From contig BTPG01000004.1 in assembly GCA_036245525.1 (NCBI GenBank), forward strand, positions 54,443,048-54,507,047: DNA of 64,000 nt. The letters are read 5' to 3'. The translations under genes were made by a program, and so were the position numbers. The stretch is from Semisulcospira habei. Taxonomy: Eukaryota > Mollusca > Gastropoda > Semisulcospiridae. Below the pieces are notes generated by a model. It worked only from the letters and a program-made list of their open reading frames with translations, did not search any database and had not been told where the DNA came from. Below are positions 54,389-64,000 of the stretch, one piece after another. Each line of letters starts with the position of its first letter. Position 1 is the first letter of the stretch.

Positions 54389-54726
54389 TTAACTCATTCA
54401 GCCCGAAGGCCGCATTTCCCAAATTTCGGAGGCGTCATCTAATGACTATGCACCAGTTGCAGGAAATGGATCGACCATGATAATTCAAGGGTAGTGCCAG
54501 ATTAACTTGGCGCCTGTCTCCTGCTGTAGTGGAGTGTCAGAGGGGAGCTACGTGACTCGGTGGTAGAGTGTTGGTCTCTCGACCGGAAGATCCCGGGTTC
54601 GAATCCAGCTTGGGTCAAAATTTGTTCTTTGAAATCACCTTGGTGATGGACAAAAGACGTTAAAATTAAGCCCTAATCGGGTTTTTTTTTTTTTTTTTTT
54701 TTAGTGCGTCAGGGCTGAATGAGTTC
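54389..54726. mobile_element. Family A1 element split by a SINE
   Basis: TTAACTCATTCAGCCCG … left arm through TTGGCGCC, then a deletion of the right arm, then CTGCTGTAGTG. After the SINE: AGTGCGTCAGGGCTGAATGAG. AGTG(CG)TCAGGG-like duplications flank the SINE. Confidence 0.85.
54549..54703 (+). mobile_element. tRNA-derived SINE, family 3
   Basis: TACGTGACTCGGTGGTAGAG head, GGGTTCGAATCC B box, then TTTGAAATCACCTTGGTGATG, GACAAAAGACGTTAAAATTAAG and a poly(T) tail. Confidence 0.85.
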
Positions 54727-54758
54727 AAAAGTTCAGGCGGCGCAGTTGAGGGGGCTCA

Positions 54759-55166
54759 TAATAATAAGCGCATTAAATAGGCGCTTTATCCCAATTGAAA
54801 ATCGGCTCAAAGCGCCGCCGCGAACTGAACCCAACAAGCACGCTCACGTGAATCACGCGCATTCACTCACACACTGAACGTAAACACAGAACTTTCACGT
54901 GGTGCTAAGGGCAAGCTCAAGCGAGCTACTGTAGTTTTTGTAAATTCAAAATCGTTTGTATTTGAAATTTGATTAGTGGACTGAAACTGATACCAAAGTG
55001 GAGGGGGAGGAAGAGCCGGAGTACCCGGAGAAAGAACCCCCGACGGTCCGCCCGAATTAACGGTGACACTTACTAGAGGAGAAAAATCCGACGCCGGAAC
55101 CCGTAATCGAACCTCGCACCTTTAGCATTGGTGGCAGGCGTCTTAACCACTGCGCCACGGACCGCC
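54759..55166 (-). mobile_element. tRNA-derived SINE, family 2, full length
   Basis: Reverse-strand copy of the 18720-19155 SINE from GGCGGTCCGTGGCGCAGTGG to AAAGCGCCTATTTAATGCGC-(TTA). Confidence 0.9.
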
Positions 55167-55391
55167 CCATGACTATCATGAGAATCTATGCCGCTTGAAC
55201 ATTTATTTGTTCTACTGTGGTAGAGCCTGCTTACGTTCTCGTGCAACAACAGTGTAATCAGACCCACTGGAAGACTCTCTGATCAATGCTATTTAGAGGA
55301 TCCGGCTGGCACGAGCTAATTACAGCAGAGCCCACGAGCCGACTCCCTCCTCTTGGCCTCTGACACAAACGCCACTGCCCAGAACGAACGC

Positions 55392-55460
55392 GATAGGCAT
55401 AATAGACCCTCGTGAGCCCTCACAGTCTGCTGGGGCTCATTAGGGTATATGCCTCTTGCA
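55392..55460. repeat. Family B hairpin, old copy
   Basis: ATAATAGACCCTCGTGAGCCC … GGGGCTCATTAGGGTATATG, several mismatches. A second eroded copy lies at 55518-55577. Confidence 0.7.
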
Positions 55461-55782
55461 GGTGTTGGTGATTTCACCGCTGACCCTGTGACACCTGTAA
55501 AGAGTGAAATTACCTACGCAAGAGCCATTGACCATCATGAGCTGCTGGGAGTCTATGAGGGTATGTATCTCTTGAGCAGATGTCGTAGTAAACACAGTGG
55601 ACCTTAACTACTCGGTATCGGCTTGGGGGGAGGGGGGAAGGGGGGGGGGGGGTTGGAGGCGCAAAGGTTACCATAGCAACTACTCCGAAGACAGCTGATT
55701 GATGGGGAGAGTGGGGGACATTAGTGCTGACGGTTCATTGGGCGGCAGGGTCGAGACATACAGGGCAAGCCGTGTAATAATA

Positions 55783-55871
55783 GCCCAGTGCGCAAAATGC
55801 CCTCCGGCCGACGACGGCCAATGTTTACCCACGCACGTTCGAGGCCGGCCTTTTTTGGCGCACTGGGAGGA
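55783..55871. mobile_element. Family C palindrome
   Basis: CCCAGTGCGCAAAATGCCC … GGCCTTTTTTGGCGCACTGGG. Confidence 0.7.
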
Positions 55872-56124
55872 TCGAGCTCTTGATCAATGGCCAGTTTAGG
55901 TTCAGCGTAGTTTCAGCGCAGCTCTGGTTTAACCATGGGAACAATTAAGATATCCCATAATGCTCGGTCGGGAGATGATGGATGATGTACCCCTGGTGAG
56001 ATAGCTTAATGTTACTGCTAGGCGGTGTGGTTCCCAAAAATATGATAACTATATGATTAGTCAGCCAATTTCGTTTTGGTACGCGATAATACCATTGTCT
56101 TCAAAATGCATACATGAACAAAAA

Positions 56125-56160
<36 letters not shown>

Positions 56161-56215
56161 ACAATAAATAAATGCGTGTTTTAGGTGATTCTGAGCTTTC
56201 AGTATTGTCGTGCTC
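55872..56215. other. No gene; (AAAT)n at 56128-56172
   Basis: AT-rich DNA with one tetranucleotide run. Confidence 0.5.
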
Positions 56216-56277
56216 CGTTTGTAATTTTGGACTGTCACCTTGCGGCCGTAAGATCCAAAATCACAGACCAGCACACA
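56216..56277. mobile_element. Family D palindrome
   Basis: GTAATTTTGGACTGTCACC-type left arm (decayed) and GTAAGATCCAAAATCACAGACC. Confidence 0.7.
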
Positions 56278-56477
56278 AATAACGTCAAAAAGGACTTTCA
56301 CCCCAGTCCAAAGATTTCGCGAAATTCGCTTTGTTCTTGTTGTTGCTGAAATTAACAGACCCATACACATAATGTCAACATTCACTTAAGTCCTGAGATC
56401 TGCACAATTGGTTTCATTATTGGTGCAGAATCTAATAATCAAGGTAAATAAAGTGGGCGAGTTTTCAGTTGTAACTC

Positions 56478-56544
56478 TGTGTGTGCTGGTCTGTGATTTT
56501 GAACCTTACGGCCTTCAGGTCATACGGTCCAAAATCACAGACAA
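56478..56544. mobile_element. Family D palindrome
   Basis: GCTGGTCTGTGATTTTGAACC … GGTCCAAAATCACAGACAAGC with GGCCTTCAGGTC at the centre. Confidence 0.85.
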
Positions 56545-56617
56545 GCGTACCATTGTTGGCTCAACGACCTGAATGACTAATACACGCAAACAAAAAAGTG
56601 GCTGTGAACGTTGTGCA

Positions 56618-56690
56618 TTGCTAATGCGCGAAAGGCCATCATGCTGACGTCCGGCCGCCCGATGGCCTTGTGCGCATTGGGTTTTGCTCC
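56618..56690. mobile_element. Family C palindrome
   Basis: AATGCGCGAAAGGCCATC … GATGGCCTTGTGCGCATT. Confidence 0.75.
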
Positions 56691-56943
56691 GGCAGCCTGA
56701 ATGAAGTGAGTCGAGGGTGACGGACAAGACGGAAATGACACCGGTAGCGACTTGACATGCGTGAGAAAGGTCACGTGGTCTGACCTTTCCTTGCAGGGAC
56801 CAATCGCAGACGCGCCAGACAATGCAGTTCGGATACGTTCATGGGGCCGGATGTCAGCCCGATAAACGGATGGAAACTGGAAAAATAAAGAGGCCTAACC
56901 TGAACATTCAGTGGTTTTGGGGTATATAGATTGTAATTATCAT

Positions 56944-57157
56944 TTAACCCATTCAGCTCCGACACCCCACAGCAGTAGATGGGCCGACAATGAAAATTCA
57001 AGGGAAGTGTAAGATTAAATTGGCGCCTGTCGGCGCCAAGCTAATCTGGCACTATCCTTGAATTATCATGGTCGAGCCATCTCCTGCAATTAGTGCATAG
57101 TCGTTAGGATGACGCCTTCAAAATTGGGAAACACGGCGGTGGTCCTGAATGAGTTAA
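56944..57157. mobile_element. Family A1 TTAA hairpin element
   Basis: TTAACCCATTCAGCTCCGAC … GTCCTGAATGAGTTAA. Left arm has decayed (GTGTAAGATTAAATTGGCGCC) against a normal right arm. Confidence 0.85.
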
Positions 57158-57512
57158 CAAAATTGAAAAGATTGGAACCAGTCCTGTGCTGATGGGTCCT
57201 TGATTGCATGTATGCAGGCCTACATCTGTTGATACGTATTATCATTACCCCTTCCGAACACCGCCAACCCCCAACCCCCCACCACCCCACCACCCCCCAC
57301 CATCCCCCCCCCCCACTCCACAGAGTCAGAAGAGGGAAAACAAAACCGAATCTTACGCAGGTGCTTAAATGCACGTCAAATCTACATCTAGAACTAGTTT
57401 TGTTCTGCTGTAAATAGAGAAAGCCCTCAGGGATTCAGACTACACTGATCTGAAGTAATAATTTGGTTAGAAAAGAACCTAATATGCCCACAGTGATGCA
57501 CTCTCGCTCCGC

Positions 57513-57519
<7 letters not shown>
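57158..57519. other. No gene; C-rich run at 57265-57315
   Basis: CCACCCC low-complexity stretch, otherwise no feature. Confidence 0.5.
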
Positions 57520-57567
<48 letters not shown>

Positions 57568-57697
57568 AGCACGCACACGCACGCACGTACGCACACACAC
57601 ACAAACACACACACACACACACAATCACACGCACGCACACAAACACACACACGCGCGCGCGCACATACACACACACATGCGCGCGCAAACATACACA

Positions 57698-57768
<71 letters not shown>
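57520..57768. repeat. (CA)n microsatellite with CG interruptions
   Basis: About 250 bases of CA with GCAC and GCGCGC interruptions. Reading frames here are artefacts. Confidence 0.95.
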
Positions 57769-57771
<3 letters not shown>

Positions 57772-58046
57772 TTTGTTATTTCAGATTTTTTTTCTTTCTC
57801 AAATGAGACTATTTAGTTTCACCTGACATTTCTCACTCTGTGCCCTGGTGGTTCAAAGTCTGTGCGCCTTCCGCTTTGTTAAACGCGGGTGGGAGGGGAG
57901 GGAATTTTCTCAGACCGTCTCGAGACCTGGCGATGTACATTGGAAACCAAATGCTGACAGCCAGCTAGATGAATTCGTCTGTCCGAGCAGCTGAGCTAAA
58001 TCATTCAAATGGTGGCAAGCAGTAGCAACACGTCTTCGGGTGGGTA

Positions 58047-58190
58047 ACGATGGCGCGCTATAGCAGGAGATTAAGGCGCCAAGCTAATCTGGCACTACCC
58101 TTGAATTATCATGATCGATCCATCTCCTCCAAGGGATACAGAGTTGTTAGATGTCGGTTCCAATATTTGGGACATGCGGCCTTGTGGGTA
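58047..58190. mobile_element. Family A1 element with the left arm deleted
   Basis: AGCAGGAGATTAAGGCGCC joins directly to the right arm AAGCTAATCTGGCACTACCC and continues to TTTGGGACATGCGGCC. Confidence 0.8.
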
Positions 58191-58442
58191 AGAATTATCG
58201 CGACAAAAAAAAACAAAGCGCTGCCGACCAAAGTTAAAGGGTACGCGTACTTTGATAAGACCTGATCACGCCGATGCCAGGCAGTTTGAAGCTGTCACAG
58301 CCGGTCGTCGCGACACTGATAGTCGACTTTTGTCTATTGTCCCACGCTGATGTCATTCTGGTGCACAAAGACTGTTGTTCTCACCCTCAATCCAGGGAAC
58401 CATTGTTCCTCTCATTTTATGTACATACAGCCCTGTTTGCAT

Positions 58443-58653
58443 TTAACCCCTTCAGTGCTAGTGGACGCAGATTGTGTTTCTGTTAATCTGTTGTTAAGTC
58501 TACGACAAAGAACCTAAGACGCTCGCAGGAACATGGATACAAAATTGGTCTCAGCAAGAGGCACAGATTGGGGGCTCATGAGGATCTATGTCTCTTGCAG
58601 TTGGATCGTGTTCAGTTGTTTTGTTTTTTTTTAGTTGGCAGAGAAGGGGTTAG
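58443..58653. mobile_element. Family B TTAA element, near full length
   Basis: TTAACCCCTTCAGTGC … GGCAGAGAAGGGGTTAG. Hairpin 58555-58602 has lost part of its left arm. Confidence 0.85.
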
Positions 58654-58814
58654 TATGGTATGCCCATTTGTGATGGAAATTGTAATTGTACAGGTTTGTT
58701 TGGTTTTTTTTAGCTAGTTTTAGCCTGCATCATAATGTGTTCAGAATGTCTTAGGTTCGTAATATTTAGCAAGTGATATACATTCATGCACTCATAAACT
58801 TTTAAGGGGGTTGT

Positions 58815-59215
58815 TGTTTTTGTTGTTGTTGTTGCGTTGCTGTTGTTGTTGTTGTAGCTGGATTTTTGGGTCGTTGTTGCGGTTATTGCTGTTGTTGCTG
58901 TAGTTGCTGTTGTTATTGCTGCTGTTGCGGTTGTTGTTGTTGTTGTTGTTGTTGTTGTTGCGGTTGTTGATGTTGTTGATGTTGTTGTGGTGGTTGTTGT
59001 TGTTACTGTTGTTGTTGCGGTTGTTTGTGTTGTTGTTGTGTTGCGGTTGTTGTTGTTAATGTTGTAGTTGCGGTTGTTGACATGTTGTTATTGTTGTTGC
59101 GGCATACATTCAAGCTTGTTGTTGTTATCAACCGCAACAAAAACAACACTATCATCAACAACCACCACAACAACAACCGCAACAACAGCTACAAGTACAA
59201 CTAAAACAACACAAA
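58815..59215. repeat. (GTT)n tract followed by inverted (AAC)n tract
   Basis: 58815-59105 is built from GTTGTTGCGGTT-type units; 59131-59215 reads CAACCGCAACAA-type. The second can pair with the first. Confidence 0.85.
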
Positions 59216-59574
59216 ATAACATGTGTAGAGCGCATGAATGTAGGTGGCTAGCCAGCTAAATATTATGAACCGAAGTTGTTGTTGTTCTTCTTGTTGTTGT
59301 TCCTCTTGTTATTGTTTTCACATGCAGCCCAAACAAGTCCTGAATATACAAGTCCTGTTGTTGTCGGAACGATAAGCAGTGTTCAACCAATCTTCTTTTT
59401 CTCCTGTATGTGCAAGTGTAACCCTTAACTGCCGGAAAAATGCAAACATCAGCCAGCTGCAAGAGAAAAAGAACGTCATGTGCCCCCCCCCCCCCCCACC
59501 CCCCCACCCCCACCCCCTCTCCCCCTCCCGCAGACACCTCTTGATGACCCTAATCATTTCCACCTCTCCCACCC
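59216..59574. repeat. Retroposon-end-like and C-rich sequence
   Basis: At about 59330-59395, CCCAAACAAGTCCTG … GATAAGCAGTGTTCAACC resembles the retroposon end at 37330. A poly(C) run follows at 59484-59530. No gene. Confidence 0.4.
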
Positions 59575-60706
59575 CTGCGCATGAGAAGAGATTGCAAAGC
59601 CTTGATACAGTCCACAAAGGTTAAGTCTTCCAAAGACCATCCTATGAGTGCATGGATAAAACAGCCAACCTCAGGGAGACTGAAAAGATCAAGCTTTGTG
59701 AAGGAGACGAGAGCTCTGCAGAGAAAACACCAGGCAAAGCTCCCTGGGCAGGTAGAGGCTCTGAATCCCGCTAATGACCTTCCACCCTGGGAAAGTAAGC
59801 CAGAAAACATCACCATCTCTTCCACGGTACCCTACATCACCACCAAAGATGAGCACAGCACTTTGAGCAAGAAAGCCCTGACACTGGCCATGCTCGAAGA
59901 AAAGTATCCCCAGGAAGCATGGATACGGGCATACACCGATGGATCAGCCACAGATGCAGTTCAGAATGGAGGGGCTGGGGTGTACATTCAGTACCCAAAC
60001 GGAAAATGGCAGGCAGAGACAGTATCAACAAGCCGTCACTGCACAAATTACAGAGCTGAGGTGGAAGCCCTGGTCAGTGCTGCAAACATCCTTAGTGGCA
60101 CTGCAGACCCTGATACCCAGATTATCTTCCTGACTGATGCCATGTCTGTCCTTGAGGCAGCAAGAGCAAGCAAACTGCCACGTCTACAAGAGGCACTGCA
60201 AAACATCAAGTGCACCAGACTGGTGCTGCAGTGGATCCCTTCACACTGTGGCATCTACGGCAATGAAGAAGCTGACAGAATGGCAAAAGTGGGCGCAGAG
60301 AAAGAACAAGACGAAAATGGAGTCAGCTTCACAGAGATGAAGACAATCATTAAGTCTGTGTACAGACCACCACAACGGCCCCTAGACAGTTACCATCAGC
60401 TGTCCAGACAAGAGCAGGTGACCATCTTCCGTCTGAGGACCAAACACAACCGACTCAATTTCCACCTGCACAGACGCTTTCACCTCGTGCCATATCCCCT
60501 GTGCCCTTGTGAAGAAGCAGAGCAGACCACAGAGCACATCCTCCAGGACTGTGGGAGCCACCAGCTGCTGAGGGAGGAGATATGGCAGAAGCCCGCCACT
60601 CTACAAGAGAAACTGTACGGGCCTGTGGAGGTGCTACAGAAGACCACAGATTTCATTTTGAGAGCCAAACTCCAAGTGTGACGGCGTTCGAGAAGAAGAA
60701 GAAGAT
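59575..60706 (+). pseudogene. Non-LTR retrotransposon RNase H domain and 3' end
   Basis: An open 366-codon frame (59581-60681) is the C-terminal part of a LINE ORF2 with an RNase H domain, which degrades the RNA of RNA-DNA hybrids during element copying. All four acidic residues are present: D120 in RAYTDGSA, E160 in YRAEVEAL, D186 in FLTDAMS, D232 in NEEADRMAK. H222 is in IPSHCGIYGN. A CPC…H…C cluster (C308, C310, H319, C324) follows. The stop is at 60679-60681, then GACGGCGTTCGAG and a (GAA)n tail. The 5' end (endonuclease, RT) is missing, so it is a truncated insertion with an intact frame. Probably I/R1-like group; the clade is an inference. Confidence 0.9.
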
Positions 60707-61059
60707 TTCCACGTCTCTTGGGTCTATAGGACTATTCCTTTACATTTGTCCCGCTTTCAAACACATATTTTCCCTCCATTTTCCGTGCAAGGTTCAAACA
60801 CCTTTTCATCGCCGTCTTACCTTTCCAGCGTGGTCGTGGGGATCTGTACTTTTGTTGCGACATGGCGTACATCGGTATGCCCGCGGTCTGTTAATTTGGA
60901 CCTTACCGCAGAAAGCCTTTATGGCCCAAATCTCAGATCAACAAAACACGAAGACTGGCCCTGTCGCCATTCTGCTACGATCGGCCCCAGCTGTGAGCCA
61001 TTCGATTTAGTCGTCCATTCTGTCTTTTCAGTTTTCTGAGCAAACTCCCTTCCAACTCC
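60707..61059. other. No gene; eroded family D-like palindrome
   Basis: At 60889-60945, GTTAATTTGGACCTTACCGC … GGCCCAAATCTCAGATC is a weak family D remnant. Confidence 0.4.
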
Positions 61060-61125
61060 GAAGAGGCGTAGATTCTCATGAGCCCCTGCGAATGCAGGGA
61101 CTCATGAGAATCTACGCCTCTTGTC
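61060..61125. repeat. Family B hairpin
   Basis: GAAGAGGCGTAGATTCTC … GAGAATCTACGCCTCTTG, inner CATGAGCCCCTGC / GCAGGGACTCATG, one mismatch. Confidence 0.9.
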
Positions 61126-61390
61126 GGAATGAGAGTGGTCATTTGCCCCTCTAAATAGTGGAGGCCGTCGGCGGTTATGCCCTGCGGTTGTGTTCCCAAC
61201 AAAGCCTGCAATTCCGGTGGCTATTCAGCCTTGCCGGCCACAATGGGAGTGACGTCAAGACCCGGATCAAGAGATCTAGTGAGTAGGGAAACCTAGACTG
61301 TGTGGTCACAAGCGCCATTAAGAAGTCAATCCCACCGTACAACGCTTACTTCGAAATCAAACGCATTGCGTGGCCATTTGTTTTTTAGGT

Positions 61391-61463
61391 TTGTGTGCTG
61401 GCCCATGATTTTGGACCTTACGGCTAAAGCCGTAAGATCCAAAATCACAGACCTGCACACATC
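61391..61463. mobile_element. Family D palindrome, full
   Basis: GTGTGCTGGCCCATGATTTTGG…CTTACGGC and GCCGTAAG…CAAAATCACAGACCTGCACAC. The extended ends GTGTGCTG/TGCACAC define the element's limits. Confidence 0.85.
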
Positions 61464-61500
61464 TTTCACGCGCAGTCCTAAACCTAACTGTCCCCGGACC

Positions 61501-61991
61501 ACCCGGGTCTGCCCTATGGGGACTCGGGTGGGCTTAACTACTTTTTAGTTCCCAGGGTCACTCTGGTCAGCCCTACAGGGTGGGTTTTCCCCTCTATTCT
61601 GGGGCATGTGTTTCTGTCTACCCGGCCTTGTCCATTCACCTGTATTTTCCTTTTTTAAAACTCTCCCAACTGTCACATCCTGCTTCGCAGACGCTGCCCA
61701 GCTCTTTGGACTCGAGGTCAGTCTGAAAAAGACTCTTGGTCCATTCACCTGTATTCCCCCACCCGGGTCTGCCCTGGGGGACTTGGGGGTGGGGGTACCT
61801 ACTTTTTAGTTCCAGGTCACCCTGGTCAGCCCCACAGGGTGGGTTTTCCCCTCTATTCTGGGGCATGTGTTTCTGTCTACCCGGCCTTGTCCATTCACCT
61901 GTATTTTCCTTTTTTAAAACTCTCCCAACTGTCACATCCTGCTTCGCAGACGCTGCCCAGCTCTTTGGACTCGAGGTCAGTCTGAAAAAGA
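61501..61991 (+). repeat. 260-bp tandem duplication of repeat R plus the LINE start
   Basis: ACCCGGGTCTGCCC … CAGTCTGAAAAAGAC occurs at 61501-61735 and again at 61761-61991. The unit includes the first about 50 bases of the LINE, so duplication followed LINE insertion. Confidence 0.9.
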
Positions 61992-62832
61992 CAGAGGTCC
62001 TCCATCAGCCGGCACCCAAGGTAGAGCATCGCCCTCCTCACATCACCATCGGCGATTCTAAACTGAAGTCAGTGCACCATTTTACCTACCTTGGCTGCAT
62101 CATCACGTCAGACGCCAAGCTGGACAAGGAGCTGGACAGCAGGCTGGCAAAAGCGAACAGTGCTTTCGGGCGTCTATATAAGCGGGTGTGGCACAATCAA
62201 CAGCTGAAAACAGGCACCAAGATCAGCGTGTACAGAACTGTCGTCCTCACCACCCTGTTGTATGGTTCCGAGTCCTGGGCCCTCTACCGAAGCCAACTAC
62301 GACTCCTCGAACGCTTCCACCAGCTCTGCCTGCGTACAATCCTGGGCATTCACTGGAGTGACTATGTCACCAACGTCGAGGTCCTTGAAATGGCAGAAAC
62401 TGTGAGCATCGAGGCTTTGCTGCTGCGGACACAGCTCCGCTGGGCGGGGCACGTCTCCAGGATGGAGGATCATCGCCTACCCAAGATCACCCTGTTCGGC
62501 GAGCTCGCCACTGGACACAGATACAGAGGGGCACCAAAGAAGAGATACAAAGAAAGTCACTTAGTGCCTGCCAAATCGACCACCGTCAGTGGTCTTCACT
62601 CGCTGCGGACCGTGACACCTGGCGCTCCACCATTTACAAGGCAGCTGTCTCCTTTGAGGACTCGCGCAGAGCTAGCCTTAAAGACAAGCGGCTCAGGAGA
62701 AAAAACAGAGATGCCGCAACTCAGAACCCTGGCCAGACCTCCCTCTGCAGCCACTGCGGTCGAACCTGCCTGTCCCGGATTGGCCTCCGCAGTCACGAGC
62801 ATGCCTGCAGACGTCGTGGGCAACCCCCATAG
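61940..62832 (+). pseudogene. LINE reverse transcriptase C-terminus with zinc finger, frameshifted
   Basis: From FADAAQLFGLEVSLKKTEVL through HHFTYLGCIITSDAKLD, LLYGSESWALYRSQLRLLER and QLRWAGHVSRMEDHRLPK this is the last part of a non-LTR retrotransposon reverse transcriptase (post-palm and thumb). The frame is lost near 62555; in another frame it continues (WSSLAADRDTWRSTIYKAA) to a terminal zinc finger CSHCGRTCLSRIGLRSHEHAC-type motif and a TAG at 62830. The catalytic FADD-containing part is missing except its edge. The 3' tail is CTTCGTTCGCGAAGTCAAGCC followed by ATAGT repeats. A shorter copy is at 46590-46760. Confidence 0.85.
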
Positions 62833-63130
62833 ACTTTTTCTATAGTATCTTCGTTCGCGAAGTCAAGCCAAGTATAGTATAGTATATTATGCTTTGATGG
62901 CGTGTGGGCGTTGCTGGACAATACTGAATGGTACACACATTCATCAGCTAATGTCGGCTATGTCAAAGTGACAAATATCAAACTCGAATAAAAGCCGGTA
63001 GTCCAGCCTTTCATCTAAAAGTACTTACACAATAAAAAGTCAGGTTAAATATAGTTCGTGGACTGTAAATCACTTTTTAACCCTTTCGCTTCACTGTCAT
63101 TGGTTGCAGACTGTGTTTCTGAAATCTTTC
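62833..63130. other. LINE tail and unassigned sequence
   Basis: (AGTAT)n-like tail to about 62890, then AT-rich DNA. TTAACCCTTTCGCTTCACTG at about 63078 looks like a detached family B left end. Confidence 0.5.
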
Positions 63131-63260
63131 TTAACCCTTTTCATCCTGGTACACTCTTGCTTAAAATAAGTTTGACTAATAGTTCAAGGGTGGTTCCAGA
63201 ATAACTTGGCGCTTCGATAAACTGCGAGATATGGATTGACCGGGACAGTGTAAGTGCGCC
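63131..63260. mobile_element. Family A3-like element, left half only
   Basis: TTAACCCTTTTCATCCTGG … TTTGACTAATAGTTCAAGGG … AATAACTTGGCGC; the right arm is absent. Confidence 0.7.
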
Positions 63261-63565
63261 AAATTACATAGACAAAACGCTTGTGCTCAGGCCGACTAAA
63301 TGGACATCCGGCCGAAGAAATAATGCTTATTGGGATCAAGATCGATCATACGAATTTTCGATTTGTTTGTTTGTTTGCTGTTGTTGTTTTTTTTTTTTTT
63401 GGTTTTTTTTTGTTGTTGTTTGTTTGTGTTTTTTTTTATTCAGTAATCTTTATCTTTTTGTATATGATATCTTTTTTTTTTAAACTCTGTTTTCGTAAAT
63501 AACTAAGAAAACAACCCAACGGCAAGAAAATGCACACACAAAAACCACGTTGACAATTACTACAT

Positions 63566-64000
63566 TCTTCTTCTTCTTCTCGAACGCCGTCACACTTGGA
63601 GTTTGGCTCTCAAAATGAAATCTGTGGTCTTCTGTAGCGCCTCCACAGGCCCGTACAGTTTCTCTTGTAGAGTGGCGGGCTTCGGCCATATCTCCTCCCT
63701 CAGCGGCTGGTGGTTCCCACAGTCCTGGAGGATGTGCTCTGCGGTCTGCTCTGCTTCTCCACAAGGGCACAGGGGAGATGGCACGAGGTGGAAGCGTCTG
63801 TGCAGGTGGAAATTGAGTCGGTTGTGCCCGGTCCTCAGACGAAAGATGGTCACCTGCTCTTGTCTGGACAGCTGATGGTAACTGTCTAGGGGCCGTTGTG
63901 GTGGTCTGTACACAGACTTAATGATGGTCTTCATCTCTGTGAAGCTGACTCCATTTTCATCTTGTTCTTTCTCTGCGCCCACTTTTGCCATTCTGTCAGC
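63566..64000 (-). pseudogene. Second copy of the RNase H LINE 3' end, cut by the window edge
   Basis: On the - strand the frame enters from beyond 64000 and ends at 63590. It matches the last third of the 59581-60681 protein with about eight substitutions in 133 residues, beginning at RMAK-type sequence and keeping the CPC…H…C cluster. The same GACGGCGTTCGAG-(GAA)n tail follows at 63566-63589. The two copies are in opposite orientation about 2.9 kb apart. Confidence 0.9.

Noticed and set aside
61736..62845. Single 369-codon protein
   Set aside because: Only the middle part is LINE reverse transcriptase; the start is translated repeat R, and the end after about 62555 is out of the LINE's frame.

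Overview
The window is eukaryotic accessory DNA, most likely from a marine invertebrate and probably a mollusc. The host call is an inference from the tRNA-derived SINE types, the look of the repeat tails and one neuropeptide-convertase-like exon. It is almost entirely transposable elements and simple repeats. I found one convincing piece of a host gene: a first coding exon on the + strand at 42435-42632. It has a signal peptide and the start of a proprotein-convertase prodomain, most like PC2/PCSK2, and ends in a GTAAGT donor. No rRNA or CRISPR array is visible, and the tRNA-like sequences are SINE heads.

The dominant theme is short non-autonomous elements flanked by TTAA (piggyBac-like target choice), each carrying a long, nearly perfect hairpin. 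Family A has a hairpin core built on CAAGGGTNNTGCCAGANTAGCTTGGCGCC-type arms, in three outer contexts (A1, A2, A3), with about 21 copies. Family B has arms of the type GCAAGAGGCATAGATCC / TCATGAGCCCCCGC, with roughly 27 copies. Smaller palindromic families are C (GCGCAAAAGGCC type), D (GGTCTGTGATTTTGGA type), H and I. Sequence changes in one arm are usually matched in the other arm, copy by copy.

Layout. 1-14.3 kb: a near-identical duplication (2033-5760 against 6501-12560) around a 500-N gap, containing a foldback-type repeat with arms of 1-1.5 kb; the second copy also carries a family A element and a 2031-bp solo LTR. 14.9-16.7 kb: a second solo LTR. 16.9-22 kb: hairpin elements, a SINE and microsatellites. 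22.3-24.6 kb: a 2.1-kb, 30/31-bp minisatellite that grew out of the end of a family B element. 27.3-31.3 kb: a decayed LTR retrotransposon on the - strand, in the order gag, protease, integrase, LTR (Gmr1-like), lacking reverse transcriptase. 31.5-32.6 kb: a 47-bp x 23 minisatellite followed by a SINE. 35.8-37.2 kb: a CR1-like LINE 3' end split by another insertion. 37.5 kb: a 101-bp near-perfect palindrome. 41.9-42.7 kb: the convertase exon. 43-58.7 kb: more hairpin elements, three SINE families, a possible 815-bp inverted-repeat transposon. 59.6-64 kb: LINE remnants, including two inverted copies of an RNase H-bearing LINE 3' end.

Nothing here forms an operon or pathway. The interacting parts are mobile elements nested in one another. 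Their duplicated target sites and matching empty sites let the insertion order be read directly.
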